The translations under genes were made by a program, and so were the position numbers. Below, one piece after another: positions 24,095 to 31,751 of a stretch of 32,407 bases of DNA (position 1 is its first letter; each line of letters begins with the position of its first letter). The DNA comes from a virus. The notes below the pieces were generated by a model. It made no database searches, was not told where the DNA came from, and saw only the letters and a list, made by a program, of their open reading frames with translations. The stretch is from positions 1 to 32,407 of the IMG/VR virus record IMGVR_UViG_3300020141_000109; one strand, written 5' to 3'.

Positions 24095-24871
24095 TCAAAC
24101 CTCGCTATGTGCGTCAATGAACGATATGAGTTTCTGTGCAATCGTGTCGCCGTCGTAGCCAGGGTTGGCTCTCATCCATTTCAGGAAGTCCCACCAGCGC
24201 GACATCTGCTCATGATCGTCAAACACAACGTTGTAAGAGAACACGGCTTGCTTTGACCCAGAGTTTCCAGTCGTTCCAGATCCACCCGCTACTGCGAGTT
24301 TCTGATCCATTCCTGCTGGAGCGACATATCTATCGCTTCCATCTTCCTGTCGAACAGTATCCATTACTGGCAAAGGATCAATCAGTACGGGAGGGATGTA
24401 TGCGCCTGCTGCGCCGTTGGCGTTGATTGACGAGTAGGACTCATCCACGTCGGTGCCGAGTGCTGCAACTTCGTATTCATCCCATCCGACAGCATCAAAC
24501 AATTCGGGGAAGTCGTACACGACATCGTTCAAGGCTGCGTTCAATAGTTCGGGATCCGTCTTACCGAGATCAGCGACCCTGTTGTCTACGAGAGCAAAGG
24601 CGAGGGCATGTGATGTTTCTCCCTCCATCTTCACAGCGGCAACGTGTGACCAGCCAAGTTTCTTGACAGCCTGGAGTTGGTGGTTGCCGGCTACGACTAC
24701 GAACCTTCCATCTTCTTGTTCTTTGATGACTATTGGCTTCAATTGTCCGAACTCGGAATATGAAGCCATGATTGCATCAACATTGCCGATACGTGGGTTC
24801 CCTGGAAGAGGGTCAAGTAGCGACACATCTACTGCGAGATCAATTAGGTTCTGGTTGATGTTGTGATTCAT
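24095..24871 (-). CDS. ParB/Srx-fold protein with C-terminal phage domain
   Basis: 258 aa. The ParB domain occupies residues 15-110: PLPGNPRIGNVDAIMASYSE, GQLKPIVIK (42-50) and VVVAGNHQLQAVKKLGW (58-74), then ALVDNRVADLGKTDPELL. The 'GNHQL.A' replaces GxxRL.A, as in phage ParB-like nucleases and ParB domains fused to methylases. Residues 195-258 form a separate helical region (YNVVFDDHEQMSRWWDFLKW, IAQKLISFIDAH), and a Gly/Ser linker lies between. AGGAG six bases upstream supports the ATG at 24871. No methyltransferase domain is present, so it may act with the PP-loop proteins of the island or as a nuclease or CTPase switch. Confidence 0.8.
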   Translation of the reverse strand: MNHNINQNLIDLAVDVSLLDPLPGNPRIGNVDAIMASYSEFGQLKPIVIKEQEDGRFVVVAGNHQLQAVKKLGWSHVAAVKMEGETSHALAFALVDNRVADLGKTDPELLNAALNDVVYDFPELFDAVGWDEYEVAALGTDVDESYSSINANGAAGAYIPPVLIDPLPVMDTVRQEDGSDRYVAPAGMDQKLAVAGGSGTTGNSGSKQAVFSYNVVFDDHEQMSRWWDFLKWMRANPGYDGDTIAQKLISFIDAHSEV

Positions 24872-24889
24872 TTGTCTCCTAGGTGGATA

Positions 24890-25240
24890 TCAGTTGCTCG
24901 TCTGAGCTCTGACGTTTGCGTTGATTGTGCGAAGAGCATCAATGGATGAGCGAACAGATCCGAGTTTCTCTCTCTTTGACTTGATGAGTGCATCGGCAAT
25001 CTTCCACTCCATGTGAGTGTCGGCAATTTGATAGTCGGCCCATGCTTCACGTTCCTTGATTGATCCGTTGGCTGCTAGATAAGCCTTTGCCCATTCCGTC
25101 TTGAAACGAACTTCTTTCTTAGCGGAGTCAATAGCGAGGGTCTCAAAGACTTCCGTTTCGCTTTCTAGTTCGGCTAGAAGACGCAAGATTTCCTCTTCCA
25201 CCTCTACCTGGCTGATGGGTGCGTTCCTTGAGTTCTTCAT
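24890..25240 (-). CDS. Conserved coiled-coil phage protein
   Basis: 116 aa from the ATG at 25240 (MKNSRNAPISQVEVEEEILR), fixed by GAGG six bases upstream. Almost the entire protein is predicted-helical and charged, for example LLAELESETEVFETLA, TEWAKAYLAANGSIKEREAW, then SIDALRTINANVRAQTS. The 'EWAKAYL...SIKEREAWADYQI.D....W..A.AL.KS.R..L.S.R..IDALRTINANV' layout is familiar from actinophages, where it follows a RuvC-like gene, as here. The function is unknown. It overlaps nothing but starts just inside the resolvase's stop region. Confidence 0.65.
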   Translation of the reverse strand: MKNSRNAPISQVEVEEEILRLLAELESETEVFETLAIDSAKKEVRFKTEWAKAYLAANGSIKEREAWADYQIADTHMEWKIADALIKSKREKLGSVRSSIDALRTINANVRAQTSN

Positions 25241-25253
25241 ATTTACCTCAGTG

Positions 25254-25772
25254 CTATGCGGACGGAAATCCCGACCAGTCAATCTTGTCTAGTGCAGCCA
25301 TATTGGCTAATGGCCAATCATATTCGCTTTCACCGAGGCGCGCTAGTCCCATTTCACGTAATACCCAGGCATCACACATATCATCGCCTCCTTTGCCACT
25401 CCAGACGATTCCGGTTCTAGCTGAGATGGACGAAACAACTTCATTCTTGGAGGCGTTGCCTCGACCTGTTGCAAACTTCGCACGAGACGTCGGTGGGATG
25501 TCAATGTGTGGAACACCTGCTTCGTAGAGGGCGAGTCTCACGACACCACCCAACTCACCAAGCGCATGAGATTGACTGTTGCGCGACGAGAACGAATACC
25601 CCTCAACGAGGACAATCGGATCTTGCTGTGCTGCGATGACAAGCATTATGCCTTCACGGATTTCTTTGAGTCGTTCCATTCCTTTGGTCTTTGCTTGGTA
25701 AGCAAACGAACCTTCTTTGGAGCAGACCCCAGTTGATGAGAGGCTTAGGTCTATTCCGATTAGGTCAGGCAT
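25254..25772 (-). CDS. RuvC-fold Holliday junction resolvase-like protein
   Basis: 172 aa. RNase-H/RuvC motifs are in order: LIGIDLSLSSTG (Asp8), PIVLVEGYSF (Glu57), and a final acidic cluster GKGGDDMCDAWVLRE (Asp130/131/134). Intermediate HALGELGGVVRLALYEAG (69-86) and PPTSRAKFATGRGNASK (93-109) match phage RuvC-like resolvases that cleave branched DNA before packaging. It is the first gene of the long leftward island/tail operon. The ATG has no good Shine-Dalgarno and sits only a few bases after a promoter-like element, consistent with a leaderless message. Confidence 0.8.
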   Translation of the reverse strand: MPDLIGIDLSLSSTGVCSKEGSFAYQAKTKGMERLKEIREGIMLVIAAQQDPIVLVEGYSFSSRNSQSHALGELGGVVRLALYEAGVPHIDIPPTSRAKFATGRGNASKNEVVSSISARTGIVWSGKGGDDMCDAWVLREMGLARLGESEYDWPLANMAALDKIDWSGFPSA

Positions 25773-25785
25773 GTTGTGATGTTAC

Positions 25786-25810
25786 CAACCTTTGTCTACG
25801 GGTTGTCAAG
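25786..25810 (-). promoter_or_regulatory. Candidate promoter for the leftward RuvC/ParB/tail operon
   Basis: On the minus strand TTGACA (25810-25805) is a consensus -35 box. TAACAT follows after 19 bases, close to the ATG at 25772, and GGTAAC lies at a 17-base spacing. The element sits in the 91-base divergent gap and, if real, would give a leaderless or nearly leaderless transcript. Spacing is not ideal, so this is only a candidate. The gap also contains an imperfect inverted repeat (ATTG...CAAT around GTGC/GCAC, 25824-25843) on the other gene's side that might bind a regulator. Confidence 0.3.
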
Positions 25811-25863
25811 AAATGTGAGTGGTATTGTGCTTTCGCACCCAATCAATCGGAAGGACACTAACC

Positions 25864-26214
25864 ATGTCAACAGCAGTACTCGCCCCAACAACAATCGTTA
25901 TGGAAATTGAAGGAGTCTTAACGACAGCTCTTGTCGCCAAAGTCGCCCTTCCATACAACGGAACAATCACTAGCGCAATGGCCGTAGTTTCTACAGCAGC
26001 CACAGGCTCGGCCCTGAACTTCACATTGGTGAACGGTGCAGTAAATGCTGGTCAGTTCTCAATCGCTGCTGGAGCAGAAGTTGATGCAGCAACCCTCACC
26101 CCAGCGAATTGCTCATTTGAAGCAGGCGACATCATCGCTGTCACTATCGGTCAAATCGGCAGTTCATACGCGGGTAAAGACCTCACCATCGCTTTCACAG
26201 TCGTCGAAGCCTAA
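25864..26214 (+). CDS. Small beta-rich protein, possible virion decoration or fibre component
   Basis: 116 aa from the ATG at 25864, with GGAAGGA upstream; a GTG-initiated extension to 25819 is unlikely. The whole sequence is Ala/Thr/Val/Gly-rich with alternating strands (VAKVALPYNGTITSAMAVVS, GSALNFTLVNG, AGDIIAVTIGQIGSSYAG, LTIAFTVVEA). Such proteins resemble phage surface proteins with a jelly-roll or Ig-like fold. It starts the plus-strand three-gene cassette, which lies opposite to all flanking genes. The role is inferred only from composition and pattern. Confidence 0.6.
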   Translation: MSTAVLAPTTIVMEIEGVLTTALVAKVALPYNGTITSAMAVVSTAATGSALNFTLVNGAVNAGQFSIAAGAEVDAATLTPANCSFEAGDIIAVTIGQIGSSYAGKDLTIAFTVVEA

Positions 26215-26215
26215 A

Positions 26216-26233
26216 CAACAACAACAACAACAA
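26216..26233. repeat. (CAA)6 triplet tract between plus-strand genes
   Basis: Six consecutive CAA units lie immediately after the TAA of the beta-rich gene and 15 bases before the ATG of the next gene. On the plus strand this leader would be unstructured. It may serve as a spacer or a simple unstructured translational leader, or be just a slippage product. Confidence 0.85.
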
Positions 26234-26248
26234 GAGAGCAGCATCGCT

Positions 26249-26941
26249 ATGTCTGGAATTATCGCACCATCAATCGTCAACTACGAATGGACAGTCAGGC
26301 AGGGTGACCCTTCTTTCCTGAATGTGTCTTTCCCGTTCCGAGTCAAGATTGAGTCAATCTGGTTCACAACTCAGCAGAGTTACGGCGCAAACCCATATGG
26401 TCTCTTTGCTACGGGCGAGAACATGGTGGATCTTGAGACAACCGACAGGGTGTTGTCTTTGGCGGCGTTTAAGTCCAAGAACTCCAAGACACAGCACAAT
26501 AACTACGATAATCCAACAGACCTGATGACGGTATTTCAGAGTACTGACTGGAACTTCAGCAACTTGGATGAAGACCTCAAGCCAACAATGTGGCTCGGAA
26601 ACCCAGACAATGCGGCTGGAAGAATCGGCGCATTCGCTACAGGCGGCTTTGCAACACAGGCACCGCAACTTCGCAGCACCGCAGCAGCGCCTGTTGACAA
26701 GAGTCATGCTCATAACGCAAGTTGGAGCGAAGGGGAGTGGAACACAAATACCTATCTCGCAGATGCCGCAATCATGAACACTGACGAAATGCTTCAGTTG
26801 TTTCCTTATGCTGCTGCTGGCGACTGGACGGACTACGAGAACGATGCAATCGTCACAATCTCAGTTGCTTACACAGGCATTCATGGCACGGATACACCGT
26901 CCGCTTCAGCGAAGCCTTGGACAGCATGGTGGAACGACTAA
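26249..26941 (+). CDS. Hypothetical protein (possible virion-surface protein)
   Basis: 230 aa from the ATG at 26249. A longer opening exists only through the upstream gene's other frame. The N-terminus (MSGIIAPSIVNYEWTVRQGD) and SFPFRVKIESIWFTTQQSYG suggest beta structure; the middle contains DLKPTMWLGNPDNAAGRIGA and AHNASWSEGEWNTNTYLAD, and the end DAIVTISVAYTGIHGTDTPS. Trp, Tyr and Asn are common. I do not recognise a family. Its position after a beta-rich surface-like gene suggests the cassette encodes accessory virion or host-interaction proteins. The weak AGAGAG before the ATG follows the CAA tract. Confidence 0.6.
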   Translation: MSGIIAPSIVNYEWTVRQGDPSFLNVSFPFRVKIESIWFTTQQSYGANPYGLFATGENMVDLETTDRVLSLAAFKSKNSKTQHNNYDNPTDLMTVFQSTDWNFSNLDEDLKPTMWLGNPDNAAGRIGAFATGGFATQAPQLRSTAAAPVDKSHAHNASWSEGEWNTNTYLADAAIMNTDEMLQLFPYAAAGDWTDYENDAIVTISVAYTGIHGTDTPSASAKPWTAWWND

Positions 26942-26950
26942 TATCGCCTT

Positions 26951-27556
26951 GTGGCAATGAAGACGGTTTGGTTCTGGAAAGGGCCGCAACTTAATTCAAT
27001 GTGGCAGGTCGTCTGCGCCTACACAACAGACGAACATCCTCACCCGTTTACGGCTGAAAGCAAGGCATGTCCTACCAAGTCTGAACCGCATTCGTTTGTT
27101 ATGGCTAACGAACGCGGGCACCTTCTAGTTAGGTTGATTGACGAGCAGTTTGACGGTATTCCAGCAATCTGGTACGCACAAGAGGAGAACAGCACTCCTG
27201 TCCCTATGGTTACAATCCATGCGATAGTCAGCGACCTATTCGCTCCGGGGTGTGTTGTTAATCTGAAAGAGGCAGTAGAGGCTGGCCTCAAGCCGCCAGA
27301 TAGAGCAGGGTTCATAAAGTGGTTCAGAGATGACTCACGGATTCAACAGGTGTTTGTGTCCGAGAACTGGCGTCGACGCAGAATCAGCACGGTTCTCTTT
27401 AGCGTTGCAGACCTCGTTATTATTTCTGGCAACTACGGCCCGTATCTGAACGGTGGGGACATCACCACTCCTGACGGTGAAGAGCTACGCAAAGCCTGGA
27501 GCCAATCAGCACGGGTAACCCCACGTGTCGGATCGGTGCTTCCCTACAAATCGTAG
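26951..27556 (+). CDS. GNAT-like acetyltransferase-fold protein (diverged)
   Basis: 201 aa from GTG at 26951 (an ATG two codons later is an alternative). The C-terminal half has a GNAT-like element: FVSENWRRRRISTVLFSVAD (135-154), resembling the acetyl-CoA-binding 'V.p..RrrGIg..L' segment, followed by GGDITTPDGEELRKAW, which I know as the end of actinobacterial GNAT domains. The N-terminus (residues 1-110) has no clear match. Substrate is unknown. It is the last gene of the plus-strand cassette and converges with the HNH gene, overlapping its end by 13 bases. The Gly-x-Gly that normally positions CoA is missing, so activity is uncertain. Confidence 0.5.
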   Translation: MAMKTVWFWKGPQLNSMWQVVCAYTTDEHPHPFTAESKACPTKSEPHSFVMANERGHLLVRLIDEQFDGIPAIWYAQEENSTPVPMVTIHAIVSDLFAPGCVVNLKEAVEAGLKPPDRAGFIKWFRDDSRIQQVFVSENWRRRRISTVLFSVADLVIISGNYGPYLNGGDITTPDGEELRKAWSQSARVTPRVGSVLPYKS

Positions 27557-27846
27557 GAGTGTTTGGCTAGACTCAAGTCAAAGGCCAGTTGCGGATAGTT
27601 GCCAATCCTGTGGTGACATTCCCTGCATACACACATCAGATTCTCTTCGTCAAGGATTGAACCACCCTGTGATCGCCTCACGAGTTCGTGGACATCAACG
27701 GAACGTTTCCGGACATAAGTGACCTTCTCGTCGTGTGCAGCAAAGACTGGACATGCCTCGCACCAAGGCTTCTCTGAAAGGAGCCTCTCAACTAGCGGTC
27801 TCCTGAGTTTGTATTCTTGTTCCTTCTTCTTGGAACGATGCCTCAT
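27544..27846 (-). CDS. HNH endonuclease
   Basis: 100 aa. Zinc ligands CEAC (29-32) and CREC (74-77) flank the HNH core: VDVHELVRRSQGG (His53), DEENL (Asn69), then CVCRECHHRIG (His78). HNH proteins of this size near a terminase gene can be needed for packaging of cohesive-end genomes, a role known from phages such as HK97. Here it is five genes downstream of the large terminase in the same leftward operon, so it may be a terminase partner or homing-type nuclease. It overlaps its upstream neighbour by ATGA and the convergent GNAT-like gene by 13 bases. Confidence 0.8.
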   Translation of the reverse strand: MRHRSKKKEQEYKLRRPLVERLLSEKPWCEACPVFAAHDEKVTYVRKRSVDVHELVRRSQGGSILDEENLMCVCRECHHRIGNYPQLAFDLSLAKHSYDL

Positions 27847-28349
27847 GCGAGGTCAATATCAATCTCGTCAAACTTCCATTCGCCGGCGAGGCTGAACCAT
27901 AAGGCCCTATCAATCTCGGTCGGGTCGTAGTCAGCGTCAAAGGTCATCTCTTTGTGCTTCTCAATCGCCCTACGCATGAAGTCGGCAGACGCAGCAAACT
28001 CGCTTGGTTCGTCAGACTCAATAGCGTCCAGCCTGTCGCACTCGTCAAGCCTGTTCTCCACATGGAAACGGAACCTGAGAACCTTCTTCTTGCGATCATC
28101 AGCAGAAGCCTGGGCTTCGGCGAGAAGTTTGATTCCTTCGTCACCGAATGATCCGTAACGCTCTTTGTCGTCCTCTTGGTGTTCATCTATCTCTACGACC
28201 TGATCCTCAAGATTGGCAAGGAGAACAAGGATGTGCTCGCGCCACCTTGAACGGTTCTCGTAAAGCCTGAGGTATTTCCTCTGCTCCTCGGTAACCCTGT
28301 TCTTGACGTCCTCGGCTACTAGTCGTGCGAACGAATCCTCGTTCATCAT
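27843..28349 (-). CDS. Conserved coiled-coil hypothetical protein
   Basis: 168 aa. The protein is largely helical and highly charged: VAEDVKNRVTEEQRKYLRLY, ENRSRWREHILVLLANLEDQ, DDRKKKVLRFRFHVENRLDE. 'YLRLYENRSRWREHI...' followed by a RFR.HVE.RL region is a pattern I associate with unnamed actinophage proteins beside the Cas4-like and HNH genes. GAGGTG seven bases before the first ATG supports 28349; a second ATG follows immediately. The C-terminal 50 residues are acidic. No catalytic motif is visible. It may be a partner of the nuclease cluster. Confidence 0.65.
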   Translation of the reverse strand: MMNEDSFARLVAEDVKNRVTEEQRKYLRLYENRSRWREHILVLLANLEDQVVEIDEHQEDDKERYGSFGDEGIKLLAEAQASADDRKKKVLRFRFHVENRLDECDRLDAIESDEPSEFAASADFMRRAIEKHKEMTFDADYDPTEIDRALWFSLAGEWKFDEIDIDLA

Positions 28350-28353
28350 GACA

Positions 28354-29130
28354 TCACCTCTTCTTTGACCAGGCGGGGCAGTCTTTCTTGAAGGCGCACC
28401 AATCGCACAGTTTGGTCTTGTTTGTCTTGAAGTCGTTCGTTTCGCATGATGTCTTTAGTTCTTCCCAGGCTTTGGAGACAGTTTCCTTCATCTCCGTACG
28501 GGCCTCTATCGTTGGCTCGTAGGTTACTCGGGTTCCTTTGCCCTTGAGGTAAATGAGTTCAGCGTTAGAGACTTTAATCCCCATCGTAGTCTCAACTAGC
28601 TCGGTGTAAATCATGAGTTGCAGGCGTTTATCTCTGTCGTACGGGGGCTTGGATACCTTGCCTGTCTTGTAGTCAGAGATGGTTGCACCGTCTTCACCCA
28701 TAATCCATCTGTCGATGAATCCGAGGATTGGAACTCCTTCAATTAGACCGAAGACTTCATTCTCAACACCGTCAGGTTCAATCTCGTTTGGATCTTCCAA
28801 CTTGAAATAGTTCTCTACACAAGTCCACGCGTTCCATCTCATCATGTGCTGTGCGTATGGCCCGAGGTACAGAACATTCTCTGCGTGCTGTTGCCACTTG
28901 TCGTGCCATTGCTCAACCATGAGTGCTCGTGCAGCGTTGATTGTCCTGCCACCAGGCTCTATCCCAAATAGGGCTTCTAGAACCTCGTGGGTCATGTTTC
29001 CGACAGCCTGAGCCTCGGTCTGCTCCTCAGGGAGTTTGTCTATTCGGCTGTACTTGTATTTGAGAGGACATTGCAACCAAGTTGAAACCGAAGAGGGGGA
29101 CATCCTCTCCGGCATCTGTACGGCGGTCAC
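28354..29130 (-). CDS. Cas4/RecB-like PD-(D/E)XK exonuclease with Fe-S cysteines
   Basis: 258 aa, GTG start coupled by GTGA to the Rad52-like gene. The RecB-type motifs are complete: SVSTWLQCPLKYKYSRI (Cys21), GNMTHEVLEAL (His48), GFIDRW (Asp140), ISDYKTGK (Asp153, Lys155) and RLQLMIY (Gln171). With C-terminal Cys242, Cys245 and Cys251 (LCDWCAFKKDC) the four Cys can bind a 4Fe-4S cluster as in Cas4 and AddB. No CRISPR genes are near, so this is a phage recombination exonuclease: it resects ends to give substrate for the neighbouring annealing protein. The set is a typical Red-like pair. Confidence 0.85.
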   Translation of the reverse strand: MTAVQMPERMSPSSVSTWLQCPLKYKYSRIDKLPEEQTEAQAVGNMTHEVLEALFGIEPGGRTINAARALMVEQWHDKWQQHAENVLYLGPYAQHMMRWNAWTCVENYFKLEDPNEIEPDGVENEVFGLIEGVPILGFIDRWIMGEDGATISDYKTGKVSKPPYDRDKRLQLMIYTELVETTMGIKVSNAELIYLKGKGTRVTYEPTIEARTEMKETVSKAWEELKTSCETNDFKTNKTKLCDWCAFKKDCPAWSKKR

Positions 29131-29819
29131 TTATTTACATACTCGCCGTTGAGCTGGATGCGTACGCACTCAGCAATGCAATTCTCAACTTGTGCGTCCG
29201 TAGCAGAGGACTGTGTTGGCTTCTTCTCGCCTGGATAGGTCATACCCCACCATTCGGAGAGAGCATCTTTCTCGCCTTTGTCCATCTTTGACAGATGACC
29301 AGAGAATGTTTCCCACAAAGCAGGAGTGACCCCGCCAGTCTTTGCTGGTTGCTTCTCTTGCACTACTGGCTGTTCGTACGCTTCATCGGCATACATTGCA
29401 TCTTCAGTACGTGCAAGGTAGAGACCAAGACCGATTTGTTGGAGGGCTTTCTTGAGGGCGTCTGATACGGCACCCTTGAACTCGTCTCCGAGATCCACAA
29501 TGTCGCCAGTCTTCTTGCGCTTAATCTGCTGTCCACCGACACCGTCGTAGGTTGCGCTGATGCGTTCGTTGAGGTGAGAATTGTGAAGCGTTACGGTAAC
29601 TCGTACATGGGCAATAACCCAATCTGAGTCAATTGCATCGCGGCGCACGTCAATCACTTCGCTTGACCAGTTGCCTACTCCGACAACCTTATTCATCTTG
29701 TTGATGACTTCGGCAATCGGGAGGTAAGTGAGTGCGCGACCACTCTTGTTTACTGTGCGTTCCATTTCAACTGGGAAAGGATCGGATAGTTGTTGATAAA
29801 TGTCAATGCTAGTTGTCAT
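29127..29819 (-). CDS. Rad52-family single-strand annealing protein (Sak-like)
   Basis: 230 aa. The Rad52-like core is clear: YLPIAEVINKMNKVVGVGNW (about 32-51), then ISATYDGVGGQ (87-97), then GDIVDLGDEFKGAVSDALKK ALQQIGLGLYL (105-134). Rad52/Sak proteins form rings that bind single-stranded DNA and anneal complementary strands in phage recombination and replication. The C-terminal region (140-230) is variable, with KTGGVTPALWETFSGHLSKM. GAGGAA nine bases upstream supports the ATG. It is followed by the Cas4-like exonuclease, coupled by GTGA. Confidence 0.85.
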   Translation of the reverse strand: MTTSIDIYQQLSDPFPVEMERTVNKSGRALTYLPIAEVINKMNKVVGVGNWSSEVIDVRRDAIDSDWVIAHVRVTVTLHNSHLNERISATYDGVGGQQIKRKKTGDIVDLGDEFKGAVSDALKKALQQIGLGLYLARTEDAMYADEAYEQPVVQEKQPAKTGGVTPALWETFSGHLSKMDKGEKDALSEWWGMTYPGEKKPTQSSATDAQVENCIAECVRIQLNGEYVNK

Positions 29820-29824
29820 GTTTA

Positions 29825-30349
29825 TTATTCCTCTGTGTCTGGGTCTTGGCCGTCAACGATAGTCATTGCCTGTCGTACGACGATTGATGTCTTGGGTTCG
29901 CCGACCTCGCAGTATTCGTCTGCGATTACGCCGATCTTGGATAGGTTCTTAACTCGCCAGTAAGAGACTGCCCCGTAGGACAGCATCTCTTTCATCATTT
30001 CCTCAGGAGATTTCATCACTTCTCCTGTATCCATGTCAACTGCCGAACTAATAATTCTGCGCGCTACCTCATCGGCAATCTCGGCGTGCTTCCAAGCCTT
30101 GCGTGGGGCACCGATGCGCTTCTCAACGATTGCTCCGTTAATTTCAATTTCTGGATCATCGCCCATCACATCTGCGAGCATTCCGGATACGTGTTCCCAA
30201 GCATCGGCAATCATCTTCTTGATGGTGTGAAGCTCGGAAACTACAGCGGCCATCTCTCGTGGTGTACTGCGAAGTTCAACAGCCTGTTGTGTCAATTCGT
30301 CAATGATGGTCTCCAATTTGGAGACCCTTTCTAGTGGATCTGTACTCAT
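29825..30349 (-). CDS. Conserved actinophage protein next to recombination genes
   Basis: 174 aa. N-terminal helix-rich part (VSKLETIIDELTQQAVELRS) leads into a compact region: IVEKRIGAPRKAWKHAEIAD, VDMDTGEVMKSPEEMMKEML, GAVSYWRVKNLSKIGVIADE and ...KTSIVVRQAM. I recall the order 'GAPRkaWdH..ia...a.RI', then 'DTGEV', then 'YWRV..L...Gi..deYc..ge.ktsi.vR' in many actinophage genomes beside RecB/Cas4-like and Rad52-like genes. Its biochemical role is unknown. GAGGAACCG before the ATG supports the start. It lies in the same operon as the terminase and the recombination pair. Confidence 0.7.
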   Translation of the reverse strand: MSTDPLERVSKLETIIDELTQQAVELRSTPREMAAVVSELHTIKKMIADAWEHVSGMLADVMGDDPEIEINGAIVEKRIGAPRKAWKHAEIADEVARRIISSAVDMDTGEVMKSPEEMMKEMLSYGAVSYWRVKNLSKIGVIADEYCEVGEPKTSIVVRQAMTIVDGQDPDTEE

Positions 30350-30383
30350 CGGTTCCTCGTTTGTCTAGGGGTAAGGATTATCT

Positions 30384-31694
30384 CTAAGCAATGATGATAG
30401 CCCGACTTCGCTGCGGAAGTCCAAGCCCAGCGAGAAATGAATACGCCCCCACACAGGAGTCCACCTGGTCGTCATGAACGGTTGCTTCTGGGAAGGACGA
30501 CATCTCGTCAAGCCAAGCCGTCAGCCATGAAGCCCTAACCACACGAACATTACCGTTCGCCACCGCAGCCCCAAACGGGCGCGCCCTAGTGACCTTGTCA
30601 CCTGTCGCTCTAATCCCCGAGAAGTCATAGCCAGCAAGGACATAACGAGCATATTGGTCAATGAGGTTCTTACCCGCCGAACCAGGTTCCTGCTCCATCC
30701 TGATCGACACCGAAGGGCCGTCTTCCCTCGCCGTCCTACCAATGAGTTCCTCTACCTTGTCGCCTTTAACCCTTGCCCGTTGGACATCAAGAACCCATGC
30801 AATGCCTTTATCAAACATGACGAGCGTCCCGACCGTCCAGTCAGGGTTGGGGTTTGAGTGGGTTGGTTCGGTTCCTGCAAGGTCCCAATACCTGACCACC
30901 CGAGCCGAACTAGTGGAAATCTCAGGGATCTCAAATGGATCAACTAGAACAAAGTCGTCTCTTTGGAACAAGGTTCCGAGAGTTGTTGTCCACCAGTCGC
31001 CCTCTTCAAGCCTCCTACGTTCAATAGGGTCAAGTTCCTGGAGAGCCCTGCGATACGAATCAGGGTCAATACCTGGGTTGTCGGTCAGTTTAGAAGGTAC
31101 GAACACACGTCCGTATTCGTTGCCCTCAACCAAGAACCTCTGCCGTACCCAGTTGGGAGCAGGGTTGGAAGCACATCTCATCCTTAGGGGAACCTGAGAC
31201 AATGGCCCCGAGGAAGGACGGCGAAGACGGGAGAACAGATATCTGTAGTCAGACTCTCGGATTTCTGTTACTTCGTCCATTCCGATGAACTGGAGTTCAA
31301 CACCCTTGTATCGCAAGTAGTCGTCTTTGTTGTTCAGATAGCCAAATCCGATTCGTGCGCCAGAAGGGAAAGTTGCCGTGTAGGTGTTGGCGTTCCATCT
31401 GATTTCATCGTGTGGTGCAATCCATTCTCTGAAGCGATCCATAAGTGCTCCAGGAAGGGTGAGGTCTTGCAATGTACGACGAAAGAGAAGAGCAGAATAG
31501 CCAGGAATATCTACATATTGAAGAGCAGCCATCAAGATGGCCGATGACTTACCTCCACCAGCAGCACCTCCGAATAATGCCTCCATAGCATTAGATCGAA
31601 GGAACACTTTCTGTTGCATTGATGCCCTCTCGGGACAATACGGAGATTCCTTCGGTGTGAGAAACTCAAGAACTTTCTCCCAGTCTGTACTCAT
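30384..31694 (-). CDS. terL: Terminase large subunit
   Basis: 436 aa. The ATPase domain has Walker A FGGAAGGGKSSA (42-50) and Walker B LQFIGMDEVTE (134-144). The C-terminal nuclease domain has VRYWDLAGTEP (Asp271), SIRMEQEPGSAGK (Glu335) and EATVHDDQVDSCVGAY (Asp408/409/412). This motor cleaves concatemers and drives DNA into the head through the portal. A small subunit is not visible nearby. The gene is divergent from the portal and opens a leftward operon of recombination genes rather than the head module, which is unusual. ATG at 31694 has GGAG upstream. Confidence 0.95.
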   Translation of the reverse strand: MSTDWEKVLEFLTPKESPYCPERASMQQKVFLRSNAMEALFGGAAGGGKSSAILMAALQYVDIPGYSALLFRRTLQDLTLPGALMDRFREWIAPHDEIRWNANTYTATFPSGARIGFGYLNNKDDYLRYKGVELQFIGMDEVTEIRESDYRYLFSRLRRPSSGPLSQVPLRMRCASNPAPNWVRQRFLVEGNEYGRVFVPSKLTDNPGIDPDSYRRALQELDPIERRRLEEGDWWTTTLGTLFQRDDFVLVDPFEIPEISTSSARVVRYWDLAGTEPTHSNPNPDWTVGTLVMFDKGIAWVLDVQRARVKGDKVEELIGRTAREDGPSVSIRMEQEPGSAGKNLIDQYARYVLAGYDFSGIRATGDKVTRARPFGAAVANGNVRVVRASWLTAWLDEMSSFPEATVHDDQVDSCVGAYSFLAGLGLPQRSRAIIIA

Positions 31695-31751
31695 ACCACT
31701 CCATCTACTAGGATTTCAACCACCGCAGCCCAATGAATGTAAGGTGGTAGA

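Noticed and set aside
27543-27557. Hairpin CCTAC-AAATC-GTAGG as a terminator at the convergent gene ends
   Set aside because: The stem is only five pairs and no T-run follows in either direction, so it is too weak to call.
28354-29130. Cas4-like gene as evidence for a CRISPR system
   Set aside because: No repeat-spacer array or other cas gene is present; the gene is coupled to a Rad52-like annealing protein, which indicates phage recombination.
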